NCBI GenBank assembly: GCA_030744755.1
Contig: JASLPY010000031.1
Coordinates: 1-53,619, forward strand
Length of the DNA stretch: 53,619 nt
Direction: 5' to 3'
DNA from: Kiritimatiellia bacterium
GTDB taxonomy: Bacteria; Verrucomicrobiota; Kiritimatiellia; UBA8416; JADHWI01
Shown here: one piece after another, positions 1-8,334 of the stretch
How the letters are laid out: each line of letters begins with the position of its first letter
Position numbering within the stretch: the first letter of the stretch is position 1
Position numbers and translations under genes: made by a program
The notes under the pieces: generated by a model
Seen by the model: the letters and a program-made list of their open reading frames with translations, nothing else
What the model was told of the DNA's origin: nothing
Database searches by the model: none

Positions 1-3000
1 CCTGACGAAACTCAGGAAAGGGGTTGTTACAAGCGGCTCGCTGACCGTCATTCTCAGATCAATTCTCCCCGGACCGTACCTGTCCCCGTCGCACGCACCT
101 GTTGACGCATAGTCAATGCTTACAACATGGGGGGCAACGCTGTCAGATATGCCTGTTACTTGCTCCGACGGAAAGCTCTCTGTGCCCACGCCGTTGACCG
201 TTGTAACACGGTAGTAATAGGTGCCGTCATCGGGCGGCAGATCACTGTGTGTGGTTGACGAAGCTGTAGTCTGAAGAACGAGATCCGCTCCTTCTGTTCG
301 GGTGAAGGAGGAAGAAGATCTGTAGAGATTGTAGCCAGACACCCTACCCAACTGCGGCCGGGCCCATGACACCCTGATTACACCCCCTTCCCTGGAGGAT
401 GCAACGAGGCCTGAAGGAGGATCGGGTATGGACGTATCGACTATCAGCGTGATGGGGCCGGAAAGAGCACTTTGACCAGCCCTATTCGTGGCGGTCACGG
501 AGAGACTGTTCGTGCCTTCATTCAGCAGCAAGTTCACGTTGAAACCGCCAGAGTCGGAAACGGAAGACCAGGATCCAAAAGACTCACTGTTGACGCTGAA
601 GCCAACGCGGTCCGCCAGCCCATCCGCCTGCCCTGAAACAGCCACAGTCAGACTGTTGAATTCAGCGTTGTCCAGCGGCTCAGAAATCATGGGAATCCCT
701 GGAATCGAAAGCTGCACCACCACGCCGGTGACAACTTGGGAACCGTTGTCTGCGTTGTCTTTAGACAAAACAGTCAAGAGATGAATACCATCAGCGGCCT
801 TTCGAACATCCCACGGAAATGAATAGACAGGTCCCAGTCCTTCGGCGATGAACTTGTCGTCATCATCCACCTGAAAACTGACTTCTTTGACTCCGGCAGG
901 GTCGGTGACCTGGACAGACCAGGTACCTGGAGACGTTATGTTCCCGTTTGAGATTCCACCATCCCAGTTAATTCCGTCAATTACAGGGCCTTCTGTATCC
1001 GGCTTCGCAACCGCCGCTATCGGGGTTACCGTAGTGTTCTCTCCACCGGACTTGTTGACACTGGTAACGGCGATATAGTTTGTTACACCGTTTACCAGGC
1101 CCACTACAGTTGCTTCCGTTGTCGCGACAGTTGCCTTACGCGTCATATCAAGCGCGTTTGTCGCGGGAGTATCAGATACGTACACGGAATAGTAACTCAG
1201 GTGTTCCGACGACATTACGGGAGACCACGCCACCGTAATCATCGTGTCGTAGGGGTCGACTGACAGATCCGACGGATTTGCCAGCAATGTATGACCTGTC
1301 CCCACAGCTCCTGAGCTTTCATTACCGTCATTGTCAAATGACGTAATCCTGAATTCATAAGCACCTGACGGGTCCAAGTCCGTCGCCAAGTACAAGTGTT
1401 CGCCGGCAGACGTTTCTCCGGCAAATACATCAGCAGGCGTATAAACTCGATAGCCGGCTATGTCGCCATGAGCATCTGCTGACGATGCCCAGGAAAGGGA
1501 CAGGTACGTAAGAGAGCAATCAAAGATGAGGCCAGAAGGATTGCCGGGAGGTACGATATCCTGTGGCGCAGCGCCTTTGGACATAACGGTGGTATACGAC
1601 AGCCCTCCCGAATCAACAGGCACAACGGCATAGAAATTAGTAACAGACCTCACCAAGCCGGTAATGAGGCATGTCTGCGTTTCGGCCTCTGTCTCGAGGA
1701 CGAGCGAAGCCGCGGCAACATTGGTGAACGAATTGTCGCTCTGGTACACTTTGTATAGCGCAAGATCGCTTCCATTGGATTCTTCGCTATACCCAGACCA
1801 GGAGAGACCGATCTCCGTACCTGTCCCTGCGTCAGAAACAACGATATCTGTGACGGGGCCAGGCACAGTATCGTCAAAAACTATGAGGACATTTGTTGTC
1901 GTACTCTCGTTGCCTGCCGAATCAACCGCCGAGAACAACAGCTCGTTTCTTCCGTTGACAAACGATACGTCCTTCTGCCAGTTGGTTGAACCAGAGGGAG
2001 GTATAACTTCAAGTCCGTCCAGCATAATGGATGCACCGGCCTCTTTCGTGCCGCGCAGCAGCTGGTGATTGATTGTGGTAGGAGAGACAACGGGCTCAAC
2101 CTTGGGGACAGGAGGAGGGAGACGGTCGATTTCGAAACTGAACTCGTGTAGAGGAGACGAATGACCCGAATTATCGAACAATAGGGTCTGAGCAGAGTAA
2201 GATCCGTCAAGTAACGCCCCTGATGAGATGAAACGGAGAGAATTGGTTCTGGCCACAACCTGACCGGGCACATCAACACCCAGCCTGGCCAACGTCAATT
2301 GGGATCTCGAAAGATCCAAACCACTTGTCAGCTCTACAAGAAAGACGCCCACTTCCTGAAGATCACCGTTGGTTACGGAGCCATCCGCAGGGAATTCGGA
2401 GATGATCTGCGGAGCCACAGAATCAACAACAAGAAGAATAGAACTCGTTGGTGAATTGTTTCCCGCCAGATCCATGCAGAGAAACGAAAGATGGTTTGCC
2501 CCTTCTTCAAAGTTTGCTTGATATGTCCATAATCCGGATCCGTTTGTGACAACCTCTGAATTACCAATCCACACCGAAGTGAAGTCATCTCGATTTCCGG
2601 ATAGAGTCACGAACGCGTTGGTTAAGGCATTAGTCGCGGGCGGCGGAATGAATCCAGTGACCGACGGAGCATTCGGTGCGGTAACATCAATTACGAACCT
2701 GTTAGTGAAAGAGCGTTCCAGCACGCCCCCATTGATTGTAGAAACGTTAGTACCAACAACGAGGGCATACTCACCCTCGGCGACACCCAGAACAGCGAGA
2801 TCAAGTGACCAGGAGAACGGGTTCGGAGCAAGTACCTCAACAGGGACATCTCCTTGCGGTCCACTCAGGCTGACATCGGCCTCGGCTGAACTCGAGGCGA
2901 GCGGTGAACAGAATGAGACAAGGATGTTGCTTACACTCTGAGAAACATAGCCGGATGGCCACACTTCCTTTATCCGTAAAGGGGCGCCATTTGAAGAAAC

Positions 3001-4581
3001 GGCAATACTCCCATCAGCCGGGCTTCCTGCTCCGGCTCCAGCCGATACCGACATCTGGTCAGGCGGATCGTTTCCAGGTCCATTGTTCCTGTAAACAGCA
3101 ATCCTCCCGCCTCCTCCAGCACCGCTGTAGGAAGAACCAGAATCACCGCCATTTGCGGAAAGAAGGCCATCTCCCGTGAAAGTAAGCACATCAATATATA
3201 TGCCGCCCCCGCTACCCCCTCCGCCATGATTCGATCCGTCTCCACCATCGGCACGGATTTCACCATCCAACAACAGTTCCCTTGCGGTTATTCGCACGAG
3301 ACCACCACCACTTCCCCCCGAAGAAGTCTCACCCGCACCACTACCGAGTTCATTGGGGTTCAACACGCTACCATACGTGGGGTTTGCTTCTCCCAGATAG
3401 GCGCCGCCGAGTCCGCCATAGCTACCACCCGACCTGCCGCTGCTTCCGCCTGTTGCAGTATTGCCTATTGTGTAATCCTGGATGTAACCTCTTCCGGATA
3501 CGTCGATAAGGCTGCTCGCATCAACAGACACAGATCCCATTGCACCGATCTCTAAAAGGAACTCCTCGCCACCAGTGCTGGGCGGATGAGTCAGAACAGA
3601 CACTTCGGACACGCTCAGATTCGAAACCGCAAATTGCCCCTGCAATACCTCGAGTTTAGCTTTACCTTTTACAATGAGCGAATCATCGCGCGTGTCATAT
3701 CTTGAAGGATCAAACGGAGTTGACTTCTCAGAGCTGATGTTTCCGTTGTCCCAGATTATGACAACAGGCCCACCGTCAGGCTTCAGAAAGACAGATCCAG
3801 CACTCCCAGCGTACGTGCCTGAACCACCGACAGCGGTCACCGTATTGCTCAGACTCAACCCGTCCAAGGACCCATAGAAGACCGCAACACGACCGCCACC
3901 CCCTCCGGCTCTCCCGTTAGATGCAACACCACCCCCGCTGGCTGAAACTGAACCGGAGCCCCGAATAGCGCCAGCCCGGATGCATATTCCGCCACCACTG
4001 CCGCCCCCTCCCCAGTCTCGTCCATCCTGCCCGTTCGCCCTGATGCTGCCTTCAAGGTCAAGTTCTCCAGCGGTAATAAGAACCAGGCCACCTCCGGCTC
4101 CACCTCGCGAATCCGGCCCTGCGCCACTTCCTGGTTTATCCGGATTATGCGGCAAACCATGTACCACACCCGCCTCTCCCATGTAGTCGCCGCCTTCGCC
4201 ACCATAACTGCCTCCCGATCGGCGTTTGCTGGCGTTAACAGTGGAGTTTTCCACTGTTCTCCCTCGAATGTAACCCTTTCCGTCAACATTGATCTCGCTA
4301 TCTGCATCCAGAGACAGGCATCCTTCGACATCGATCTCGAGATGCGAAGAAGTGCTCTCCGTGCAGGCTGAATGTGTGATGGTGGCTCCGTTCACCAAGC
4401 TAAGACTGTTGAAATCGTGAGCCCCATCTATAGTTACAGTGGCCCCATCAACCTGCACGCTCAGAGAATCGTACGAAAAGTCAGAGGCAGACACGGTACA
4501 GTCGGCCGTCAGGATCACGTCGAATTCAGCATTCGCGAACGAGGCAATCGCAACGAGGGCAATAGTGAGAATTCTCTTCAT
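1..4581 (-). CDS. Giant secreted protein with Gly-rich repeats and FN3-like domains (C-terminus beyond the window)
   Basis: The frame starting ATG-AAG-AGA at 4581 stays open to the left edge, giving at least 1527 residues. Residues 1-18 form a signal peptide (MKRILTIALVAIASFANA), so the product is exported. Two similar glycine-rich blocks lie at about residues 120-230 and 380-500; each opens with RSGGSYGG, contains GGGSGGG and ends near GGGGR. After these come several Ig-like segments with an aspartate-rich LxVD pattern, then fibronectin type III-like modules from about residue 900, recognisable by phrases such as YKVYQSD and YYSVYVSD followed by GLVNGVTNY. The start codon overlaps the stop of the upstream transglutaminase-like gene (ATGA), so translation is probably coupled. 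No enzymatic motif is visible. A surface or matrix role is inferred from composition only. Shorter minus-strand frames inside it are out of phase and are shadows. Confidence 0.85.
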   Translation of the reverse strand, partial: MKRILTIALVAIASFANAEFDVILTADCTVSASDFSYDSLSVQVDGATVTIDGAHDFNSLSLVNGATITHSACTESTSSHLEIDVEGCLSLDADSEINVDGKGYIRGRTVENSTVNASKRRSGGSYGGEGGDYMGEAGVVHGLPHNPDKPGSGAGPDSRGGAGGGLVLITAGELDLEGSIRANGQDGRDWGGGGSGGGICIRAGAIRGSGSVSASGGGVASNGRAGGGGGRVAVFYGSLDGLSLSNTVTAVGGSGTYAGSAGSVFLKPDGGPVVIIWDNGNISSEKSTPFDPSRYDTRDDSLIVKGKAKLEVLQGQFAVSNLSVSEVSVLTHPPSTGGEEFLLEIGAMGSVSVDASSLIDVSGRGYIQDYTIGNTATGGSSGRSGGSYGGLGGAYLGEANPTYGSVLNPNELGSGAGETSSGGSGGGLVRITARELLLDGEIRADGGDGSNHGGGGSGGGIYIDVLTFTGDGLLSANGGDSGSSYSGAGGGGRIAVYRNNGPGNDPPDQMSVSAGAGAGSPADGSIAVSSNGAPLRIKEVWPSGYVSQSVSNILVSFCSPLASSSAEADVSLSGPQGDVPVEVLAPNPFSWSLDLAVLGVAEGEYALVVGTNVSTINGGVLERSFTNRFVIDVTAPNAPSVTGFIPPPATNALTNAFVTLSGNRDDFTSVWIGNSEVVTNGSGLWTYQANFEEGANHLSFLCMDLAGNNSPTSSILLVVDSVAPQIISEFPADGSVTNGDLQEVGVFLVELTSGLDLSRSQLTLARLGVDVPGQVVARTNSLRFISSGALLDGSYSAQTLLFDNSGHSSPLHEFSFEIDRLPPPVPKVEPVVSPTTINHQLLRGTKEAGASIMLDGLEVIPPSGSTNWQKDVSFVNGRNELLFSAVDSAGNESTTTNVLIVFDDTVPGPVTDIVVSDAGTGTEIGLSWSGYSEESNGSDLALYKVYQSDNSFTNVAAASLVLETEAETQTCLITGLVRSVTNFYAVVPVDSGGLSYTTVMSKGAAPQDIVPPGNPSGLIFDCSLTYLSLSWASSADAHGDIAGYRVYTPADVFAGETSAGEHLYLATDLDPSGAYEFRITSFDNDGNESSGAVGTGHTLLANPSDLSVDPYDTMITVAWSPVMSSEHLSYYSVYVSDTPATNALDMTRKATVATTEATVVGLVNGVTNYIAVTSVNKSGGENTTVTPIAAVAKPDTEGPVIDGINWDGGISNGNITSPGTWSVQVTDPAGVKEVSFQVDDDDKFIAEGLGPVYSFPWDVRKAADGIHLLTVLSKDNADNGSQVVTGVVVQLSIPGIPMISEPLDNAEFNSLTVAVSGQADGLADRVGFSVNSESFGSWSSVSDSGGFNVNLLLNEGTNSLSVTATNRAGQSALSGPITLIVDTSIPDPPSGLVASSREGGVIRVSWARPQLGRVSGYNLYRSSSSFTRTEGADLVLQTTASSTTHSDLPPDDGTYYYRVTTVNGVGTESFPSEQVTGISDSVAPHVVSIDYASTGACDGDRYGPGRIDLRMTVSEPLVTTPFLSFVR

Positions 4582-5558
4582 CTGTGAAGCTCCACATTGA
4601 TCCCCTCGCTATCACAGAAGAAAAGCATCGAGTTATTGGTGTCATTGTCAGGATGAACCCTGAAAGCGATATAGTGTGACTCGCGCCTGTCAAAGCACCT
4701 CCTCTGAGGGTCCGAGAGACGCCAGTTCGTGCCATCAGAGAATTCAGCCCACTCATGAAACTGCGATTCTCTCAGAACTGCGTTCCCCTCGCACACGAAA
4801 CCAACAGCTCTCCTGGCCGGCACCCCAGCAGCGCAACACAAGCTCTGGAAAAGAGCGGAACTGTCCGAACAATCTCCTCGCCGATTCGCCAGCGCCCAGG
4901 CAGCACCTCGGCTTTCCCACCAACAACCGGAGTAACGAACAGTTGAAGCCACCCACCTGTGAATACGTCTGGCCGTCTCGTATTGGTTCCGCCCTTTCAA
5001 CCGCGCTGCCAGGCTTTCTATGTCACTCGCTCTGCTTCCTGGATGTTGCTTGCGAGGAACCGGCGTACGGGGAAGCGTCGCAACTTCCCGTGAGACACCG
5101 GAACCCGCAAGCATATCAACCAAGGCAGTAATCGTGACAACTTTGGACCCGAACGGCGGAACACGCGCGAACCGAAAGGCAAGCGACTGATTGCCCAAAT
5201 CATCGGCAACCAATCTGCAAGGGTGTGATGTTTTCACACTCAGGCACTGTTGAGAAGTCGTGCGACTCACGGGTGCCGCCGCGTGCAAGACCGTCGATAG
5301 AACAGAGTCCGTTCCGTTCCGCAGCGTAAGCTTGTATCGCAATGTTAGAGTCGACCCTGGAACCTTTGGCTCCGCGCACAGACGAAACTCCGTGCCCTCT
5401 CCCCCATGGGAGTGCGGGGACAGGTACAGACACACCGCGGCGGCGAACGCACAGAGCGCAGGGAGTGAAACACTAGGGATTGAATAATGGCCCGGTGCCC
5501 GCTGCAGTCTTCTACCGTCCGCAGCAGGCACCCAAAGCCAATGCGTCGCCTCAGTCAT
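4578..5558 (-). CDS. Transglutaminase-like cysteine protease-fold protein
   Basis: A transglutaminase-core protein of about 326 residues. The Cys-His-Asp triad is readable: NRRGDCSDSS (Cys about 230), SQFHEWAEF (His about 268) and WRLSDP (Asp about 283). The N-terminus has a hydrophobic stretch (SLPALCAFAAAVCLYL) that should anchor or export it. Residues 60-150 look like a beta-rich domain preceding the core, as in many bacterial transglutaminase-like proteins. I place the start at the ATG at 5558; the frame can extend to a TTG at 5576, but GGAG covers that codon and is better read as the ribosome-binding site. It overlaps the giant secreted protein gene by 4 bases, so the two probably act together, for example in processing or cross-linking surface protein; that role is inference. 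Bacterial members are often proteases or of unknown activity. Confidence 0.8.
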   Translation of the reverse strand: MTEATHWLWVPAADGRRLQRAPGHYSIPSVSLPALCAFAAAVCLYLSPHSHGGEGTEFRLCAEPKVPGSTLTLRYKLTLRNGTDSVLSTVLHAAAPVSRTTSQQCLSVKTSHPCRLVADDLGNQSLAFRFARVPPFGSKVVTITALVDMLAGSGVSREVATLPRTPVPRKQHPGSRASDIESLAARLKGRNQYETARRIHRWVASTVRYSGCWWESRGAAWALANRRGDCSDSSALFQSLCCAAGVPARRAVGFVCEGNAVLRESQFHEWAEFSDGTNWRLSDPQRRCFDRRESHYIAFRVHPDNDTNNSMLFFCDSEGINVELHR

Positions 5559-5833
5559 ATCGGCGCATTTCTCCAAAGTTGCAGACGATCAGTACTACAA
5601 CTTTTACGCCTATCCAGAATCTTTTTCCAGAACAAAATGACGTGCAGTCCAATAAAAGGAACAAGCACCAGCGCTGGAAAATCTAAACCCCTAACACTCA
5701 ACACCTTACAACACCACATCAAAGAAACTGTCGAGAATTTTTGGAATGTGCCCCCTTTGTCTTCTTTGAGGTTATAGGGCCGGCATTGATGACATCGCGG
5801 ATCGGCGGAAACCAAGACAACTGGGAGATCGCA

Positions 5834-6766
5834 ATGAGAAGGGCGAGGATCAAACCAACATCAGACTGTTATATGCATGCTTACAACAGGGCAGCGGGGA
5901 GTCCAGGGTTCTTCCCTTTTGGTCGCAAGGAGAAGAGGCGTTTCGTGAGTCTTCTTCACAAGCTGGAGAGATACTACGTAATCGACGTCGTGTCTTACCA
6001 GGTGATGTCGAATCATTTTCACCTGGTCCTGCATGTACCAATCGAAGAACCGTCTCCCGAAGAGACCTGTCGACGGTATGAGAAGTACTACTGCGGTAAA
6101 CGCCGTCTTCGGCCGGGGAGCAAGCGTTGCAAGGCAGTACAGAAACGTCTCAGGGACATAAGCGCATTCATGCACGATCTCCAGGCGCAGTTCTCAACAT
6201 GGTTCAACAGTAAACACGACCGGCTGGGGTCCCTTTGGGCGGGCAGGTTTAAAAACACAATCCTTGAGCCCGGCCTGGCGGTATGGAATTGTGTGAAATA
6301 CGTGACGATGAACCCCGTTCGCGCGCAAATAGTCTCAGATCCCGGTAAATACCGATTTGGATCGTGGGGCGCCTGGTGCGCAACTGGAATCCATCCATTC
6401 AAAGATCGCGCCACTCGACATCTGCTCCAGGCTTTGCCTTGGCCGCTTAAGGCAGCGGACGCAGGCGACGTGCGTCAACACTTGCAGCGGCAGTTCTCTC
6501 AGAAGCCACCCGCAGACTGCGAGGAAAGGGAGAAAAGCAAGGAAGAGGTTCGCACTCGTGTTTATGAGCCGTTTACAACTCGTGTAGATCGAAAGGTGAG
6601 ATACTGGATCGATGGTATCGTAATAGGCAGTCGAGATTTCGTGATCGCAACCCTTGACACATTCTTGCCATCCACAACCGGTAGGGAAAGAGTACTGGCA
6701 TCAACGGATAGGCTCGATCCGGGGGGTACGCGCTTGTCAGCCTATCGCTTGAGAAAACTTGCTTAG
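5834..6766 (+). CDS. REP-associated-type tyrosine (Y1) transposase, HUH nuclease
   Basis: A 310-residue Y1 transposase of the RAYT/IS200-like family, which nicks single-stranded DNA through an HUH site and a catalytic tyrosine. The metal-binding motif is NHFHLVLHV (about residue 60) and the expected tyrosine lies in the YVTMNPVRA segment typical of the family. The N-terminus RRARIKPTSDCYMHAYNR and the LWAGRFKNT segment are also family hallmarks. I choose ATG 5834 because GGGAG sits 7 bases upstream; the open frame runs back to 5741 without a comparable site. The C-terminus is longer than in compact IS200 proteins, as in RAYTs. There is no tnpB partner and no clear terminal inverted repeat, so this looks like a domesticated or REP-mobilising type rather than a full insertion sequence. 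The short word GTACCTGTCCC is concentrated on both sides of it. Confidence 0.85.
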   Translation: MRRARIKPTSDCYMHAYNRAAGSPGFFPFGRKEKRRFVSLLHKLERYYVIDVVSYQVMSNHFHLVLHVPIEEPSPEETCRRYEKYYCGKRRLRPGSKRCKAVQKRLRDISAFMHDLQAQFSTWFNSKHDRLGSLWAGRFKNTILEPGLAVWNCVKYVTMNPVRAQIVSDPGKYRFGSWGAWCATGIHPFKDRATRHLLQALPWPLKAADAGDVRQHLQRQFSQKPPADCEEREKSKEEVRTRVYEPFTTRVDRKVRYWIDGIVIGSRDFVIATLDTFLPSTTGRERVLASTDRLDPGGTRLSAYRLRKLA

Positions 6767-6826
6767 TCCCCAGTGCATAGCCAGGCCATTGAAGAACAGA
6801 AACTTCATCATATCCTCCTTGTGCCA

Positions 6827-6855
6827 TTGTCCTGCGGCAAGCACAACACTAGACT
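6827..6855 (+). promoter_or_regulatory. Candidate sigma70-type promoter for the thioredoxin-like gene
   Basis: TTGTCC (6827-6832) and TAGACT (6850-6855) are separated by 17 bases and lie 31 bases before the ATG at 6887. The match is moderate and was found by eye. Confidence 0.3.
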
Positions 6856-6886
6856 GACATGATTAAACGAGATGGAGGGTAATAGC

Positions 6887-7468
6887 ATGTCATTTACACT
6901 GCAGATCGGAAAGAAAGCCCCTGACTTCAGTCTTCCGGCAACAGACGGCAACACTTACAGCCTCTCAGACTTCGCGGAGGCGCCAATTCTTGTAGTCTTC
7001 TTTACGTGTAATCACTGCCCTTACGTAATCGGGTCAGATGAGGCAACCCGGCGGACTGCAGACAAATACGCCGGGCAGGGAGTTAAGTTTGTTGGTATAA
7101 ACTCCAACAGCGCGAATACGTATGCCGAAGATAGCTTCGACAATATGGTCAAACGTATGGCAGAGCACAATTTCCCGTGGATCTACCTTCATGATGAGAC
7201 TCAGCACGTGGCCCAGGCCTATGGGGCCCTGAGAACGCCCCACTTCTACGTCTTCGACCACGAGCGCAGTCTCCTGTACACGGGTAGAGGAGTCGACACG
7301 CCTCGAGACGCCAGCCAGGCAACCGTTAATGATCTGGAACGTACATTGGATGAACTGTTGTCAGGACGGCAAGTCAGCATCCGGGCGACAAACCCGATCG
7401 GCTGCAACGTCAAGTGGGAAGGGGAGGATGCCCACTGGATGCCCCCTTACGCCTGCGACCTGGTGTAG
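6887..7468 (+). CDS. Thioredoxin-fold AhpC/TSA-like family protein
   Basis: A 193-residue peroxiredoxin/thioredoxin-fold protein without a signal peptide, so probably cytoplasmic. It opens with [15 protein letters not shown], the usual start of AhpC/TSA and TlpA-like folds, and has the redox pair CNHC followed by Pro (Cys41, Cys44), then [10 protein letters not shown]. This is the thioredoxin-family type often annotated as a redoxin-domain protein; it probably reduces peroxides or disulfides, but the substrate is not known. The start is at 6887 because GGAGGG at 6874-6879 is correctly spaced for it and lies inside the codons of a longer frame beginning at 6872. It stands alone on the plus strand between the transposase and the ECF sigma gene. 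Confidence 0.85.
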   Translation: MSFTLQIGKKAPDFSLPATDGNTYSLSDFAEAPILVVFFTCNHCPYVIGSDEATRRTADKYAGQGVKFVGINSNSANTYAEDSFDNMVKRMAEHNFPWIYLHDETQHVAQAYGALRTPHFYVFDHERSLLYTGRGVDTPRDASQATVNDLERTLDELLSGRQVSIRATNPIGCNVKWEGEDAHWMPPYACDLV

Positions 7469-7509
7469 CTCAATCTCCAGGGCCTGTTGCCCAGATCGAA
7501 AAAGCGCCT

Positions 7510-7649
7510 TCCTCCTTCGCTGTGAAGCTACGGAGGACAAGTCGGCGAGATGCTTCGTCCCGACATACGTCGGGATCAGCATGACACACTCCTACGCACA
7601 TGGACTGTCTGAAAGGTGTCATTCCGAATCCGCCTCAGGCGGAAGGAAT
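7510..7649. repeat. Composite intergenic element made of three inverted repeats
   Basis: The gap 7469-7773 has no convincing gene. It holds TCCTCC (7510-7515) facing GGAGGA (7532-7537); the perfect hairpin CCCGACATACGTCGGG (7559-7574); and a two-step hairpin with CCGCCT/AGGCGG (7630-7642) flanked by ATTCC/GGAAT (7621-7649). The arrangement resembles a non-coding dispersed repeat rather than a terminator, since none of the stems is followed by a T run. A CACCTGTCCC word lies just downstream at 7722-7731. Confidence 0.5.
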
Positions 7650-7773
7650 CTGGACCCAGACAACACGCCGCCCTCACAGAATTGACCGATTCGCCACGAG
7701 CTGATGATTCTGCGCTGTTCGCACCTGTCCCTTGAGTTGACATAGCAGCGGTGCGCAAGCAGAATGGCATCCC

Positions 7774-8334
7774 ATGGACGATTCGCCGGAAACTGACCGA
7801 TACGAACAGTTTGACGACAGAGAACTGATGAGTCTCTTCCAAACTGGTGATGAAGATGCGTTTGCCGTCATCGTCCGCCGTTATCAACATCAGCTCCTGA
7901 ACTTTTTCTCGAAGATGGGCGTTTATACTTGTGATGCGTCGGATCTGGTGCAGGACACGTTCATCCGGCTGTTCAAGTACAGGGACAGGTACAAGCCACG
8001 TGCCAAACTCAAAACGTTCCTTTACATGATCGCGCGGCAGATATGGATAGATTCGCTGAGAAAACACAAGCGTAAACAACAGTTCTCGGTAGCATTTAAG
8101 GAGGAACAGGCGACGAAAGGAGATGCCAGTGCGGCAACAGTCTCTACTGCCGCCGATGCAGTTGAGGCGCTGCAACGCTTGCCGGAGGCAATGCGGGCAG
8201 TCGTTGTGCTCAACATCTACCAGGGAATGAGGTACAAAGAGATTGCAGATGTTCTTGGCATTGCCGAAGGCACGGTGAAGTCCAGGATGTTTCACGCACT
8301 CAGAAAACTGCGTGAGGAGATGAGACTTGAATAA
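7774..8334 (+). CDS. ECF-type RNA polymerase sigma factor
   Basis: A 186-residue sigma70-family extracytoplasmic-function factor. Region 2 runs from about residue 28 to 100 (RRYQHQLLNFF, DASDLVQDTFIRLF, LKTFLYMIARQIWIDSLRK). Region 4 is at about 130-182 and contains LPEAMRAVVVLNIYQGMRYKEIADVLGIAEGTVKSR in separate helix-turn-helix pieces. Region 3 is missing, as expected for ECF factors. The ATG at 7774 lacks a strong ribosome-binding site; a second ATG at 7828 is less likely because it would trim region 2. The gene overlaps the next one by 8 bases, and the partner begins with an anti-sigma-like segment, so the pair is probably a membrane-controlled transcription switch. The regulon cannot be seen from here. 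A GGGACAGGTAC word is embedded in the coding sequence at 7982-7992. Confidence 0.9.
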   Translation: MDDSPETDRYEQFDDRELMSLFQTGDEDAFAVIVRRYQHQLLNFFSKMGVYTCDASDLVQDTFIRLFKYRDRYKPRAKLKTFLYMIARQIWIDSLRKHKRKQQFSVAFKEEQATKGDASAATVSTAADAVEALQRLPEAMRAVVVLNIYQGMRYKEIADVLGIAEGTVKSRMFHALRKLREEMRLE

